A stretch of DNA of 64,000 nucleotides from positions 2,728,001 to 2,792,000 of the forward strand of contig NZ_JNCK01000001.1 of the NCBI RefSeq assembly GCF_000731955.1, read 5' to 3'. Every line of letters starts with the position of its first letter. Position 1 is the stretch's first letter. The notes below the pieces were generated by a model. That model saw only the letters and a program-made list of their open reading frames with translations, searched no databases and had not been told where the DNA came from. This DNA comes from Halomonas zincidurans B6 (GTDB lineage: Bacteria; Pseudomonadota; Gammaproteobacteria; Pseudomonadales; Halomonadaceae). Shown piece after piece: positions 24,749 to 33,992 of the stretch. A program made the translations under genes and the position numbers.

Positions 24749-26063
24749 CAGGCCCATTCACCACGGTGCTTTCGATCTCGCCGGCCTGGGCGCCGGCCCG
24801 TTCAACCTGAGCATCGCCGCGCTCGCCGACAGCCACGTGCCGACGCTGCGCACGCGCTTCTTCGAGCGCCGGGAGACGCTCAGCTGGCATCCCGGCATGC
24901 TGCTGCCCGATACCCACCTGCAGACCGGCTTCCTCAAGGACCTGGTCACTGCGGTGGCCCCCGACAGCCCGCATTCGTTTCTCAACTACCTGGTCTGTCA
25001 CCGGCGCTTCTATCGCTTCGTCAACGCCGAGCTGCCGACCCTGAGCCGCGCCGAGTTCTCCGACTACCTGCGCTGGGTGGGCGGGCGCTTGAGCTCGGTC
25101 GAGACCGGCAACGCGGTACGCGAGGTCCGCCTCGACCTCCATGGCTTCCGGCTGTCCTGCGACCACGGCAGCTACCGCGCCCGTCACCTGTGCCTGGGCA
25201 CCGGCAAGGCGCCGTGGCTGCCGCCCTTCGCCGAGGCGCTGCACGGCCCGCAGTGCCTGCATGCCGCCGAGATCGCCCACGTCGAGCGCGACTTCACCGG
25301 CCAGCGGGTGGCGATCGTCGGCGGCGGACAGAGCGGCGCGGATATCTTCATCAACGCCCTGCGCGGCCACTGGGGCCGGCCCGCCGAACTCAACTGGCTG
25401 TCGCGTCGGCGCAACTTCCAGCCCCTCGACGAGACCGCGTTCACCAACGAGTACTTCACCCCCGAGTACACCCGCGGCTTCCACGGCCTGCCCGAGGAGA
25501 TCCGCGAGCGCGAAGTCGCCGCCCAGAAGCTGGCCAGCGACGGCATCACCCCCGCCGCCCTGCAGGCGCTCTACCGTGAGCTCTATCACCGCTTCGACGT
25601 GCTCGGCGAGCCACGCTGGGCACGCCTGCTGCCGCATCGCAGCGCGGTGGAACTGCGACGCCAAAGGCCCGGCTTCCACCTGACCACCGAGCATGGCCTG
25701 AGCGGCGAGCGGGAAACCTTCGACGCCGATGTGGTGATCTTCGCCACGGGCTTCTGCTCACGCCTGCCGGAGTGCCTGGCGCCGCTGGCCGGACGCCTGG
25801 AGCGCGACGCGCGCAGCGAGCTGGTGCTCGGTGCGCATTTCGAGGCCCGCTGGGATGGCCCGGCGAGCCATCGGCTGTACGCCGTCAACGCCGGCCGCCA
25901 CAGCCACGGCATCGCCGAGCCGCAACTCTCGCTGATGGCCTGGCGTTCGGCGACGATCCTCAACCACGCCTGCGGGCGCGAAGTGTTCGACCTCGGTGAC
26001 GATGCCGGGCCGATCGTCTGGCAGCCGTTCGTCGAGCGTGACGCCTGGGCGCGGGCGATCTAG
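24741..26063 (+). CDS. iucD: L-lysine N6-monooxygenase
   Basis: FAD- and NADPH-dependent hydroxylation of the lysine side chain, the committed step of aerobactin biosynthesis. 440 residues, full length. FAD motif GLGAGPFNLSIAAL near the N-terminus, substrate/FAD segment LPDTHLQTGFLKDLVTAVAP, NADPH motif VGGGQSGADIFI and the ATGF motif near the C-terminus are intact. ATG 24741 has AAGGAGG 6 nt upstream and overlaps the iucC stop by 8 nt. Confidence 0.95.
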   Translation: MPDRPIHHGAFDLAGLGAGPFNLSIAALADSHVPTLRTRFFERRETLSWHPGMLLPDTHLQTGFLKDLVTAVAPDSPHSFLNYLVCHRRFYRFVNAELPTLSRAEFSDYLRWVGGRLSSVETGNAVREVRLDLHGFRLSCDHGSYRARHLCLGTGKAPWLPPFAEALHGPQCLHAAEIAHVERDFTGQRVAIVGGGQSGADIFINALRGHWGRPAELNWLSRRRNFQPLDETAFTNEYFTPEYTRGFHGLPEEIREREVAAQKLASDGITPAALQALYRELYHRFDVLGEPRWARLLPHRSAVELRRQRPGFHLTTEHGLSGERETFDADVVIFATGFCSRLPECLAPLAGRLERDARSELVLGAHFEARWDGPASHRLYAVNAGRHSHGIAEPQLSLMAWRSATILNHACGREVFDLGDDAGPIVWQPFVERDAWARAI

Positions 26064-26079
26064 CGCGCCGGAATGACTA

Positions 26080-26099
26080 TTGATAACAATTCGTATTTA
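26080..26099. promoter_or_regulatory. Fur-box-like operator upstream of siderophore ABC importer
   Basis: TTGATAACAATTCGTATTTA, 17 bp after iucD and ~105 bp before the ABC ATPase, resembles the Fur consensus and the site at 19312-19333. It suggests that the importer can be transcribed independently of the iuc operon. Confidence 0.65.
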
Positions 26100-26202
26100 A
26101 TTTACCCTCTGCGGCTCGGGACACTGGCACGTATGCAACGGATGCCGCGCCAGCGTCCCGTCCTGCCCATCGCAGCACGTTCGCCCGCACGCGGAGTCCG
26201 TC

Positions 26203-26970
26203 ATGTTCCAAGTCAATGCCGCCAGCTTCGCGATCAACGGCAAAACCCTGCTGGAGCCCACCGATCTGCGCTTCGACGAGGGCCGGGTCTACGGCCTGAT
26301 CGGCCATAACGGCTCGGGCAAGTCGACGCTGCTCAAGCTGCTCGCCCAGCAGCAGAGCGCCAGCCAGGGCGAGATCCGGCTCGACGGCCGGCCGCTGGCC
26401 GATTGGGGCAACCGCGAATTCGCCCGCCAGGTCGCCTACCTGCCGCAGCATCTACCCGGCGCCGAGGCGCTGACCGGCCGCGAACTGGTGGCGTTCGGCC
26501 GCTACCCCTGGCACGGCCTGCTGGGGCGCATGAGCGACGAGGATCGTCGGCAGATCGAGCGCGCCATCGCGCTGACCCACACCGAGGCGTTTGCCGACCG
26601 GCTGGTCGATACGCTTTCCGGCGGCGAGCGCCAGCGCGTGTGGTTGGCGATGCTGATCGCCCAGGGCAGCCGCTTTCTGCTGCTCGACGAGCCGTTGGCG
26701 GCGCTCGACATCGCCCATCAGGTCGAGGTGCTGGCGCTGATCCGCAAGCTGTGCCGCGAGTTGCAGCTAGGGGTGATCATCGTCCTGCACGACGTCAACA
26801 TGGCCGCCCGCTACTGCGATCACCTGATCGCCCTGCATAGCGGCCGGCTGCTCGCCCAGGGCGCGCCCAGCGAGCTGATGTGCGACGCCACCCTCGAGGC
26901 GATCTACGGCATCCCGATGCGGGTGATGGCTCACCCCGGCGGCGAGCATCCGATCGCCGTGCTGCATTGA
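26203..26970 (+). CDS. Ferric siderophore ABC transporter ATP-binding protein (FhuC/FecE-like)
   Basis: Cytoplasmic ATPase of a siderophore importer. 255 residues with Walker A GHNGSGKST, Q-loop YLPQHL, signature LSGGERQRV, Walker B FLLLDEPLAALD and the H-switch VLHDVN. First gene of a three-gene operon with the binding protein and permease, the usual FhuCDB order. Confidence 0.95.
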   Translation: MFQVNAASFAINGKTLLEPTDLRFDEGRVYGLIGHNGSGKSTLLKLLAQQQSASQGEIRLDGRPLADWGNREFARQVAYLPQHLPGAEALTGRELVAFGRYPWHGLLGRMSDEDRRQIERAIALTHTEAFADRLVDTLSGGERQRVWLAMLIAQGSRFLLLDEPLAALDIAHQVEVLALIRKLCRELQLGVIIVLHDVNMAARYCDHLIALHSGRLLAQGAPSELMCDATLEAIYGIPMRVMAHPGGEHPIAVLH

Positions 26971-26999
26971 GTCCCGATCGAACCGGCCCTGGAGCCCGA

Positions 27000-27926
27000 G
27001 TGTCGCCAATCCGCCCGCCCCATACCGCTTCGTCGCTGATCGCGGCCCTATTGCTGGCGTTGTTGAGCGGGCTGCTGCTGGCGCGCCCGGCCAGCGCCGA
27101 CGTTTCGTCGAACACGCCGCCGCGCCTGGCCACCATCGACTGGACCATCGCCGAGACCCTGCTGGGGCTCGGCGTGACGCCGCGGGGCATCGCCCAGACC
27201 GGCGCCTATCGCGACTGGGTCGGCGCGCCGGAGCTACCCGCCACGGTGGCCGACCTGGGGCTGCGCGCCCAACCCAATCTCGAGCTGCTCGCCGACCTGG
27301 CCCCCGAGCGCATCCTGATCTCGCCGATGTTCGCCTCGCTTGAATCGCGCCTGTCGCAGATCGCCCCGGTCTCGACGGTGGCCCTCTATGCCCGCGAGGG
27401 CCCGCTGTGGCCCAACCTGCTGGCCGCGACCCGAGAGATCGCCGAGCTGGCCGGTCGCCCGCAGGCCGCCGAGCGGCTGATCGCCGCCAGCCAGGCACGT
27501 ATCGCAGCGCTGGCCGACACGTTGCCGCCGATCGAGCGGCCGCTGTTGATGGTGCAGTTCATGAACGCTCGCCATGTGCGCATCTTCGGCGAAAAGTCCC
27601 TTTACGACGCCGTGCTCGACCGGCTGGGGCTCGCCAACGCCTGGACCGGCGCCACCAACAGCTGGGGCTTCTCGCTGGTCGGCCTCGAGGCGCTGGCGGG
27701 TATCGACGCGCGCCTGGTGGTGGTCGAGCCGCTGCCGGCCGGCGTCGAAGCGGCGCTGGCCGACAGCGGCCTGTGGCGCCGCCTCGAGCCGGTACGTAAC
27801 GACCGGGTGGTTACCCTGCCGCCGGTCTGGAGCTTCGGCGGGCTGCCCTCGGCGCAGCGCTTCGCCGAGCAGCTGGCCGCTGCGCTGCGCGCGGCCGAAA
27901 GGAATGCAGAGGACGACATTCCATGA
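27000..27926 (+). CDS. Periplasmic ferric-siderophore-binding protein (FhuD-like)
   Basis: Solute-binding protein delivering the ferric siderophore to the permease. Start taken as GTG 27000 with GGAG 6 nt upstream; the longer frame only shadows the ATPase gene. 308 residues: a signal peptide (about 1-36, cleavage near ASA-DVS), then the helical-backbone fold seen in FhuD/BtuF (RLATIDWTIAETLLGLGVTP, DLAPERILISP, GGLPSAQRFAEQLAA). FhuD-type proteins bind hydroxamates, consistent with aerobactin. It overlaps the permease gene by 4 nt. Confidence 0.9.
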   Translation: MSPIRPPHTASSLIAALLLALLSGLLLARPASADVSSNTPPRLATIDWTIAETLLGLGVTPRGIAQTGAYRDWVGAPELPATVADLGLRAQPNLELLADLAPERILISPMFASLESRLSQIAPVSTVALYAREGPLWPNLLAATREIAELAGRPQAAERLIAASQARIAALADTLPPIERPLLMVQFMNARHVRIFGEKSLYDAVLDRLGLANAWTGATNSWGFSLVGLEALAGIDARLVVVEPLPAGVEAALADSGLWRRLEPVRNDRVVTLPPVWSFGGLPSAQRFAEQLAAALRAAERNAEDDIP

Positions 27927-29926
27927 CAGCGACCGCCGCCCACGTCGCACGGCGCCGCCGACTCACCCCGGGGCGCGCCTGCGCCGCGTTCGCCGTGCTG
28001 ACCCTGGCGCTGGCCTGGTTGGCGGTGGATGCTCAGATGGGCCTGAGCGAGGCCCTCGAGGGCTTGTTCGGCCCCGCAGACGACGCCATCGGCCAGTGGG
28101 TCGCGTACTACAGCTTCTGGCCGCGGCTGGGCATCGCCTTGCTGGCCGGCGGCGGGCTGGCATTGGCCGGGGTGCTGATGCAGCAGGTGTTGCGCAATCC
28201 GCTGGCCGCGCCGACCACGCTGGGGGTGGCCAGCGGCGCCAACCTGGCACTGCTGGCGGCGACGCTGTTCGCTCCGGGGCTGCTGATGCTGGGTCGCGAG
28301 TGGGTAGCGCTGGTCGGCGGCGGGCTGGCCATGGGGCTGGTCTTCGCGCTGGCCTGGCGGCGCGGGCTGACGCCGATGGTGGTGGTGCTCGCCGGGCTGG
28401 TGGTCAATCTCTACTTCGGCGCGCTGAGCGTGGTGCTGCTGCTGTTCAATCAGGAAGCGCTCAAGGGCCTGATGATCTGGGGCGCCGGCTCGCTGGCCCA
28501 GAACAACTGGGAGGGCGTGATCTATCTGCTGCCGCGCCTGGCGATCGCGTCGCTGCTCGCGCTGGCGCTGATCAAGCCGCTGACGATCCTCGAGCTCGAC
28601 GACGCCAACGCCCGCAGCCTGGGCGTCTCGCTCAAGCAGATGCGCCTGGCCGGGCTGGGGCTGGCGGTATTCATCACCGCCTGCGTGGTCAGCGTGGTCG
28701 GGGTGGTCGGCTTCATCGGCCTGGCCGCGCCGGCCATCGCGCGACTGCTGGGGGCGCGCCGGCTGGGCGCGCGGCTGCTCTGGGCGACGCTGCTCGGGGC
28801 CTTGCTGCTGACCGCCACCGACCTGCTGCTGCAGCGCTTCTCGGGTCAGCTGCCGACGCTGATTCCCACCGGGGCGACAACCGCCGCGCTGGGCGCGCCG
28901 CTGCTGCTGTGGCTGATCCGCCGCCTGCACCTGGGCGGCCAGCGCCCGCGCGTCGAGGTCGGCGAGCCATCCGTCTCGCACGGCACGCCGCGACGGCTGG
29001 CCGGCGTGCTCGGCGTGGCGCTGCTGCTGGCCACCGGCATGAGCCTGCTGGTCGGCCAGGGCACCGAAGGCTGGCAGACGCCGCTTTCCAGTGGCGACTG
29101 GTCGACGCTGCCGTGGCGCTGGCCGCGGCTGCTCGCCGCCGCCGGCGCAGGGGTGCTGCTGGCACTCGCCGGGACGCTGATCCAGCGGGTCACCGGCAAC
29201 CCGATGGCCAGCCCGGAAGTGCTGGGTATCAGCGGCGGCACGGCGATCGGCCTGATCGTCGCGCTGCTGCTGGTCCCGGGTATCGGCTACCTGGGGCTGA
29301 TCGGCGTGGGCACGCTGGCGGCGCTGGTCACCCTGGCGGTGTTGATCGCGCTCAACCGGCGCAACGGCTTCCAGCCCGAACAGCTGCTGCTCACCGGGGT
29401 GGCGATCACCGCACTGTTCGACGCCGTGCGCAGTTTCATCCTCGCCGGCGGCGATCCGCGCGGTCAGCAGATCATCGCCTGGATGTCCGGCTCGACCTAC
29501 TACATCGACGCTCCGGTGGCGATCGTCGTGCTGGGCCTGGCCGTGGTGCTGGCGATCGCCGCCACGCCGTTCGCCCGCTGGCTCGATCTGCTGCCGCTCG
29601 GCGCATCCACCGCCCAGGCGCTGGGCGTCAACGTCGCCCGCGCCCGGCTGTTGCTGCTGGGGCTGGTGGCGCTGCTCACCGCCTGCGCCACCCTGGTGGT
29701 CGGCCCGCTGTCCTTCGTCGGCCTGCTGGCCCCGCACATGGCCCGACTGATGGGCTTCAAGCGCGCCCGCGAGCACCTGCTCGGCGCCACGCTGATCGGC
29801 GCGCTGCTGATGGTCCTCGCCGATTGGCTGGGCCGCCAGCTGCTGTTTCCTCAGGAGATTCCCGCCGGGCTGGTCGCCACCCTGCTCGGCGGCGCCTATT
29901 TCATGTGGGGGCTGCGTCGGCTCTAA
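27923..29926 (+). CDS. Fused FecCD-family iron-siderophore permease (FhuB-like)
   Basis: Inner-membrane permease of 667 residues containing two complete FecCD domains in one chain, as in FhuB. Each half ends with the coupling-helix region facing the ATPase: GFIGLAAPAIARLLGARR (about 255-275) and SFVGLLAPHMARLMGFKRA (about 595-615). Both halves have the typical GxxLxLxGxxxQ motif near their start (LAGVLMQQVLRNPLAAP; LAGTLIQRVTGNPMASP). The single polypeptide supplies both permease subunits, so with one ATPase and one binding protein the importer is complete. Confidence 0.94.
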   Translation: MTATAAHVARRRRLTPGRACAAFAVLTLALAWLAVDAQMGLSEALEGLFGPADDAIGQWVAYYSFWPRLGIALLAGGGLALAGVLMQQVLRNPLAAPTTLGVASGANLALLAATLFAPGLLMLGREWVALVGGGLAMGLVFALAWRRGLTPMVVVLAGLVVNLYFGALSVVLLLFNQEALKGLMIWGAGSLAQNNWEGVIYLLPRLAIASLLALALIKPLTILELDDANARSLGVSLKQMRLAGLGLAVFITACVVSVVGVVGFIGLAAPAIARLLGARRLGARLLWATLLGALLLTATDLLLQRFSGQLPTLIPTGATTAALGAPLLLWLIRRLHLGGQRPRVEVGEPSVSHGTPRRLAGVLGVALLLATGMSLLVGQGTEGWQTPLSSGDWSTLPWRWPRLLAAAGAGVLLALAGTLIQRVTGNPMASPEVLGISGGTAIGLIVALLLVPGIGYLGLIGVGTLAALVTLAVLIALNRRNGFQPEQLLLTGVAITALFDAVRSFILAGGDPRGQQIIAWMSGSTYYIDAPVAIVVLGLAVVLAIAATPFARWLDLLPLGASTAQALGVNVARARLLLLGLVALLTACATLVVGPLSFVGLLAPHMARLMGFKRAREHLLGATLIGALLMVLADWLGRQLLFPQEIPAGLVATLLGGAYFMWGLRRL

Positions 29927-30068
29927 GGAAACACTGCATAAATGCCTGCGCGGGCAAATCGCTGCGTTGTGCGGTGCGCGGAATCCTCACATATACCCCA
30001 TATGCTCCGGTTCCTGTGCGCCGTACGCCTTGCGCTTCAATCCGCTCGCCTATTTATACAGCGTTTCC
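29927..30068. repeat. 142-bp MITE-like inverted-repeat element
   Basis: The ends GGAAACACTGCATAAA (29927-29942) and TTTATACAGCGTTTCC (30053-30068) are inverted repeats with two mismatches. The interior is also roughly palindromic, so nearly the whole element could fold into one long hairpin. It begins immediately after the permease stop codon and encodes nothing convincing. Probably a non-autonomous palindromic element; it may also affect transcript ends. Confidence 0.7.
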
Positions 30069-30148
30069 CTAGCAGCGACGCCAACCTGCCAGTGCTCGCC
30101 CCCTCCCCTTCGACTCATCATCCTGCCATCCCGCCCTCGCCAAGATAT

Positions 30149-30170
30149 AGCGCACAAAACGTGCGCTTTT
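30149..30170 (+). terminator. Rho-independent terminator after the siderophore importer operon
   Basis: Stem AGCGCAC/GTGCGCT, 5-nt loop, followed by TTTT. Located ~220 bp after the permease stop, beyond the MITE-like element. The following ~220 bp to 30390 hold no recognisable gene and presumably the promoter of the next one. Confidence 0.7.
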
Positions 30171-30390
30171 CCTTACTAAAGCGGCACATCCATGCGCCGA
30201 TAATCCGTTCGGTTGCCAGGTAACCTGATTCACGGATGCCTCCCGGGCGAATGAATGCCTACTGTCGCAGCGTCCACGACGCCCTTCACTGCCAGTCGCG
30301 ACAGCCCTCTCGTTAGCCACGACCATCGCCGCCGGCTTCATCTTTTCGATGGCCCGGCGCTCGAGACATCCATTCAGAGCAAATGATTCC

Positions 30391-32919
30391 ATGCGCGCAA
30401 CGATCGACTTCAAACTCCGTAGTGAATGGAACGGCGGTGCCGTCTACGAGGTGTTCATCACCAATTCGGGCAGCGACCCCATCGCCGACTATCAATTCGG
30501 CTTCGACCTGCCCGGCGCCATCACCGACATCTGGAGCGCCTCGATCATCGCCCACGCCGGCGAGCGGTATGTCGTCGGCGACAGCGGCAGCGACAGCGAT
30601 ATCGCCCCCGGCGAAACCGTTCGCTTCAAGTTCAAGGTCGCCACCGAGAGCGGCGAGCGCCCCGCCAACTTCACGCTCAACGGCGAGTTGCTCGGCATTG
30701 ACGATGCCACTTCACCCCCGACGCCGGTCATCGAGGCCCCCGAACCGGATGCAAGCGACGACGCGCCGGTCAGCGTCCCGAGCGAATTCCAGTTCATCGA
30801 CAAGGCGCTCAGCGTCGACAGCGCCATCAGCGTCGAGACCTTGCAGGCGCTGATCGACGGTGCCCCCGAGGGCGCGGTCATCCAGCTGGCCGCGGGAAAC
30901 TATCGCTTCGATGATTCGCTCAGTATCGAACGCTCCGACATCGCGCTGATCGGCGCCGGTTCCGGCGCAACCCGCATCACCTTCACCGACCAGGCGCTGG
31001 CCAACGACAAGGACACCGGAATCCTGGTGGAAAGCACCGCGACCCGCTTCGCCGGTCAATTGCAGCGCGACGTCGCCGAGGGCAGCGACACCCTGACCCT
31101 GGCCAGCGGTCACGGCCTTGCGGCAGGCGATACCGTGCGCATCTGGCAGGACAACGACCCGGCCTACTTCGAGGCGATCGGCGACACCTCCTGGCAGAAG
31201 AGCGATGCGCCGCTTCGCACCAGCATGGCCAACGTCCTCGCCGTCGACGGCGACACGGTCACCCTGGATCGCGGCGTGCATTTCGATTTCGCCGGTGGCG
31301 AAGCCAAGATCGAGCAGTTCGATGCGCTGGAAAACGTCACCCTGGCGGGCTTCAGCGTCGCTTACGAGCTCGGCGAACCGGACCCCGGCCTGTTCTCCAA
31401 CACGCTGTCGTCGTTCACGGATTACCAGGCGATCAAGCTCAACGGCACCGTGGCTAGCGAGCTCAGCGACATTCAGGTCATCAACGGCCCCGGTACCGCG
31501 TTCGAATTCGCCCTGGCGCTCGACCTCAAGGCCGACTCGCTGGGCGCCCACGGCAGCTTCAACAAGGGCAGCGGCGGTATCGGCTATGCCTACGAGCTGC
31601 GTGAAAGCTACGACGGCGTGCTGACCAACCTGGAAGACTCGGGCATGCGTCACAGCGTGCTGTTCGCTTCGTGGCGCTCCTCGGTGGGCAACGACATCGA
31701 AGTCAGCGCCACCGACCGCGACATCAACTTTCACGGCGGCCAGGACCACGACAACAGCGTGCGGGTCGGCCAATCGATCCGCAGCGCCGAGAACGACGCC
31801 ATGTCGACCTCGCTGTGGATCAACGCCGGCGGCGAGAGCTTCGGCGCCATCACCGACATGGCGACCAACCAGGTCACTTTCGACTACCTGGTCGGCTCGC
31901 GGCGCGACGATGTCATTCAGGGCAGCGACGACGGCGTCTATCTCGATGGCGCCCTGGGCCACGACCGGCTGACCGGCGGTGCCGGCGACGATCTGCTGCG
32001 CGGCGGCGACGGCTGGGGCAACGACATCCTCGATGGCGGCGAGGGCTTCGACACCGCGCTGTTCGATCATGCCTTCGGCGACTACAAGTTCCGTGACAAC
32101 GGCGACGGCAGCTGGTCCTTCGACGGGCCCGGCGACGACGACACCCTGATCGACATGGAACAGGCCCGCTTCGCCGACGGCATGCTGCTCGACCTGCGCA
32201 GCGGCGTCGTCGCGCAAGGCGAAGTAGCGACGATTCCCAGCGCCGAGGAGATTCTCGCCAACGATCCCCATGTCGAGGATCCGCAACCCAGCGTAACCTC
32301 GCGCGATGAAGACACTGTCGCCACGCTGCCGGTCGAACCGCAAGTGCCTGTCGGGCCGTCTGAGCCTGCCGCGCCGGATGCGCCCGAAGAAGCCCCGGCC
32401 CCGAGCTTCTCGGTGGAACTGGAAACCGTCAGCCGCTGGTCGAGCGGCTACGTGATGCGCGTGAACCTCACCAGCATCGCCGACACCACCGTCGACAACC
32501 CGGAAATCGCCTTCGGCCTGGATGCCGACCTGACCACGCTTTACAACGCCACGCTGCTGAACACCGAGAACGGCCGTTACACCGTCGCTTACGAGGGCGG
32601 CCGCCAGACGCTGGAGCCCGGCGAGACCCTGAGCTTCTCGTTCAAGGCCTATGCCCCGGAAAGCGCGATTCCCAAGGACCTGACCTTCAACGGCTACGCC
32701 GTCGAAATGGATCGAAGCGTCCTGCAGACCGGTGGCGAAACCGACGCCAGCAGCGATACGTCGCCAGACCTGATACTGCTGGGTGACGCAGGTGACGACC
32801 TGCTGTTTGGTCTCGGCGGCAACGACAGCCTCTCGGGCGGCAACGGCGACGGCATCACCGATATGGCCATCGAGCTGGTGGGCGGCAATGTCAACGGCGC
32901 CGACGGGTTGATCCTGTAA
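30391..32919 (+). CDS. Modular RTX protein: CBM2-like / beta-helix / RTX / CBM2-like / RTX
   Basis: An acidic 842-residue protein without an N-terminal signal peptide. In order: a CBM2-like module (about 1-105, SEWNGGAVYEVFITNSGSD); a Pro/Asp-rich linker; a right-handed beta-helix region (about 150-510, starting AAGNYRFDDSLSIERSDIAL); hemolysin-type calcium-binding repeats (about 515-560, GGAGDDLLRGGDGWGNDIL); a linker; a second CBM2-like module (about 670-775); and a short terminal RTX block (LLGDAGDDLLFGLGGNDSL). This suggests type I secretion and a surface polysaccharide substrate, possibly as lyase or epimerase, but catalytic residues were not identified. No type I secretion genes are adjacent. 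Confidence 0.7.
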   Translation: MRATIDFKLRSEWNGGAVYEVFITNSGSDPIADYQFGFDLPGAITDIWSASIIAHAGERYVVGDSGSDSDIAPGETVRFKFKVATESGERPANFTLNGELLGIDDATSPPTPVIEAPEPDASDDAPVSVPSEFQFIDKALSVDSAISVETLQALIDGAPEGAVIQLAAGNYRFDDSLSIERSDIALIGAGSGATRITFTDQALANDKDTGILVESTATRFAGQLQRDVAEGSDTLTLASGHGLAAGDTVRIWQDNDPAYFEAIGDTSWQKSDAPLRTSMANVLAVDGDTVTLDRGVHFDFAGGEAKIEQFDALENVTLAGFSVAYELGEPDPGLFSNTLSSFTDYQAIKLNGTVASELSDIQVINGPGTAFEFALALDLKADSLGAHGSFNKGSGGIGYAYELRESYDGVLTNLEDSGMRHSVLFASWRSSVGNDIEVSATDRDINFHGGQDHDNSVRVGQSIRSAENDAMSTSLWINAGGESFGAITDMATNQVTFDYLVGSRRDDVIQGSDDGVYLDGALGHDRLTGGAGDDLLRGGDGWGNDILDGGEGFDTALFDHAFGDYKFRDNGDGSWSFDGPGDDDTLIDMEQARFADGMLLDLRSGVVAQGEVATIPSAEEILANDPHVEDPQPSVTSRDEDTVATLPVEPQVPVGPSEPAAPDAPEEAPAPSFSVELETVSRWSSGYVMRVNLTSIADTTVDNPEIAFGLDADLTTLYNATLLNTENGRYTVAYEGGRQTLEPGETLSFSFKAYAPESAIPKDLTFNGYAVEMDRSVLQTGGETDASSDTSPDLILLGDAGDDLLFGLGGNDSLSGGNGDGITDMAIELVGGNVNGADGLIL

Positions 32920-33141
32920 CCGCTCAAACGCCAGCGACGGTTGAAATTGCGCATTCAGGCCCTATGTTGAGTAACAGGCGCGATGTAAAGAAATGCCAGG
33001 CGGTGTAAGGAAGTAACCGTCTCTTTTTCACGGTCGGCAACGGCCGGCTTCATGCCTCCGGCGTTTCAGCGGCGCCAGTAAGGCGCGAAGGACGAAACGT
33101 CTGGACACTCGAAAAGGACTTTGTACAAGGAGAGCCAGATC

Positions 33142-33732
33142 ATGGATATGCACAAGCCGTTCAACAAAGCCCTGCTCGCCACGCTTGCCGCCGGCACGCT
33201 GAGTGTCGGTGGGCTGGCCTGGGGTGCGCCTCAGGGACTGTATTCCGCCGATGAATTGACCGACGCCGACGTCTACAGCAAGGACAACCCATCCGAGGAT
33301 ATCGGCGACGTCGAGGACGTGCTGCTCGACGAGAACATGAAGGTCAGCGGCCTGGTAATCGACACCGGCAACCTGCTCGACATGGGCAGCAAGCAGTACG
33401 TCATCCAGACCGGCAAATTCACCGTCGAAACCCAGAATGGTGACGATCTCGAGAATATCGCATATCAGGTGCGTGTCGACCTGACCGAGCAGGAAATCAC
33501 TCAGCAACCCGAATATACCAATGACTGGTGGGCGCAGACCAAGCAGAACACCAGCCAGGCTTGGCAGAACACCAAGGAAACCGCACAGAGCGCCTGGGAA
33601 AGCACCAAGGCAGCCACTTCAAACGCCTTGACGGAAGCCGGTAATGCCCTGAGCGAGGCCGGTAACGAGACCGAACAGGCCGCTCAAGAGGCAAGCAACG
33701 AAACTCAGGAGGGATTCGACCAGAACAACTGA
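33142..33732 (+). CDS. Periplasmic PRC-barrel domain protein with amphipathic C-terminus
   Basis: A 196-residue exported protein: signal peptide (cleavage near AWG-APQ, ~29), a PRC-barrel-like domain (about 33-120, including DVEDVLLDENMKVSGLVIDT) and a C-terminal ~65 residues of repeated Ala/Thr/Glu/Trp segments (AWQNTKETAQSAWESTKA) predicted as amphipathic helix, similar to stress/LEA-like proteins. Start ATG 33142 follows AAGGAGA. Function unknown; a stress or envelope role is a guess from composition. Confidence 0.75.
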   Translation: MDMHKPFNKALLATLAAGTLSVGGLAWGAPQGLYSADELTDADVYSKDNPSEDIGDVEDVLLDENMKVSGLVIDTGNLLDMGSKQYVIQTGKFTVETQNGDDLENIAYQVRVDLTEQEITQQPEYTNDWWAQTKQNTSQAWQNTKETAQSAWESTKAATSNALTEAGNALSEAGNETEQAAQEASNETQEGFDQNN

Positions 33733-33755
33733 TTTGCTGCCCTAATGGCGCCATA

Positions 33756-33786
33756 AAGCCCGGTCGATGATAAACCGGGCTTTTTT
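33756..33786 (+). terminator. Rho-independent terminator after PRC-barrel gene
   Basis: A 9-bp stem AAGCCCGGT/ACCGGGCTT with a 9-nt loop and a run of six T. Confidence 0.92.
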
Positions 33787-33828
33787 ATGGTTCTTCGCGG
33801 ATCAGCGTAAAACGTTTGGGCCCCGCTA

Positions 33829-33916
33829 TTGGGAATAAACTCCCTCCCACGCAAACCAGCCTGGATGGCCCACTGGAGCATGGGGACTCCTGTGGGAGGG
33901 AACTTGTTCGCGATGA
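33829..33916. repeat. REP-like inverted pair
   Basis: CTCCCTCCCAC near 33840 and its inverted partner GTGGGAGGGAACTTGTTCGC near 33892-33911 resemble pseudomonad-type REP sequences arranged head to head. It lies between convergent genes, a usual place for REP elements. Confidence 0.6.
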
Positions 33917-33992
33917 TCTGGGCCGCATTTCCCGGCAAAATGCGATGAACCTCTTTTATGGCTGCTAGCAGGGCATTGTTAGCCCGATTGGC

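Noticed and set aside
29927..30068. Insertion sequence
   Set aside because: Too short to encode a transposase; only inverted ends and a palindromic interior are seen.
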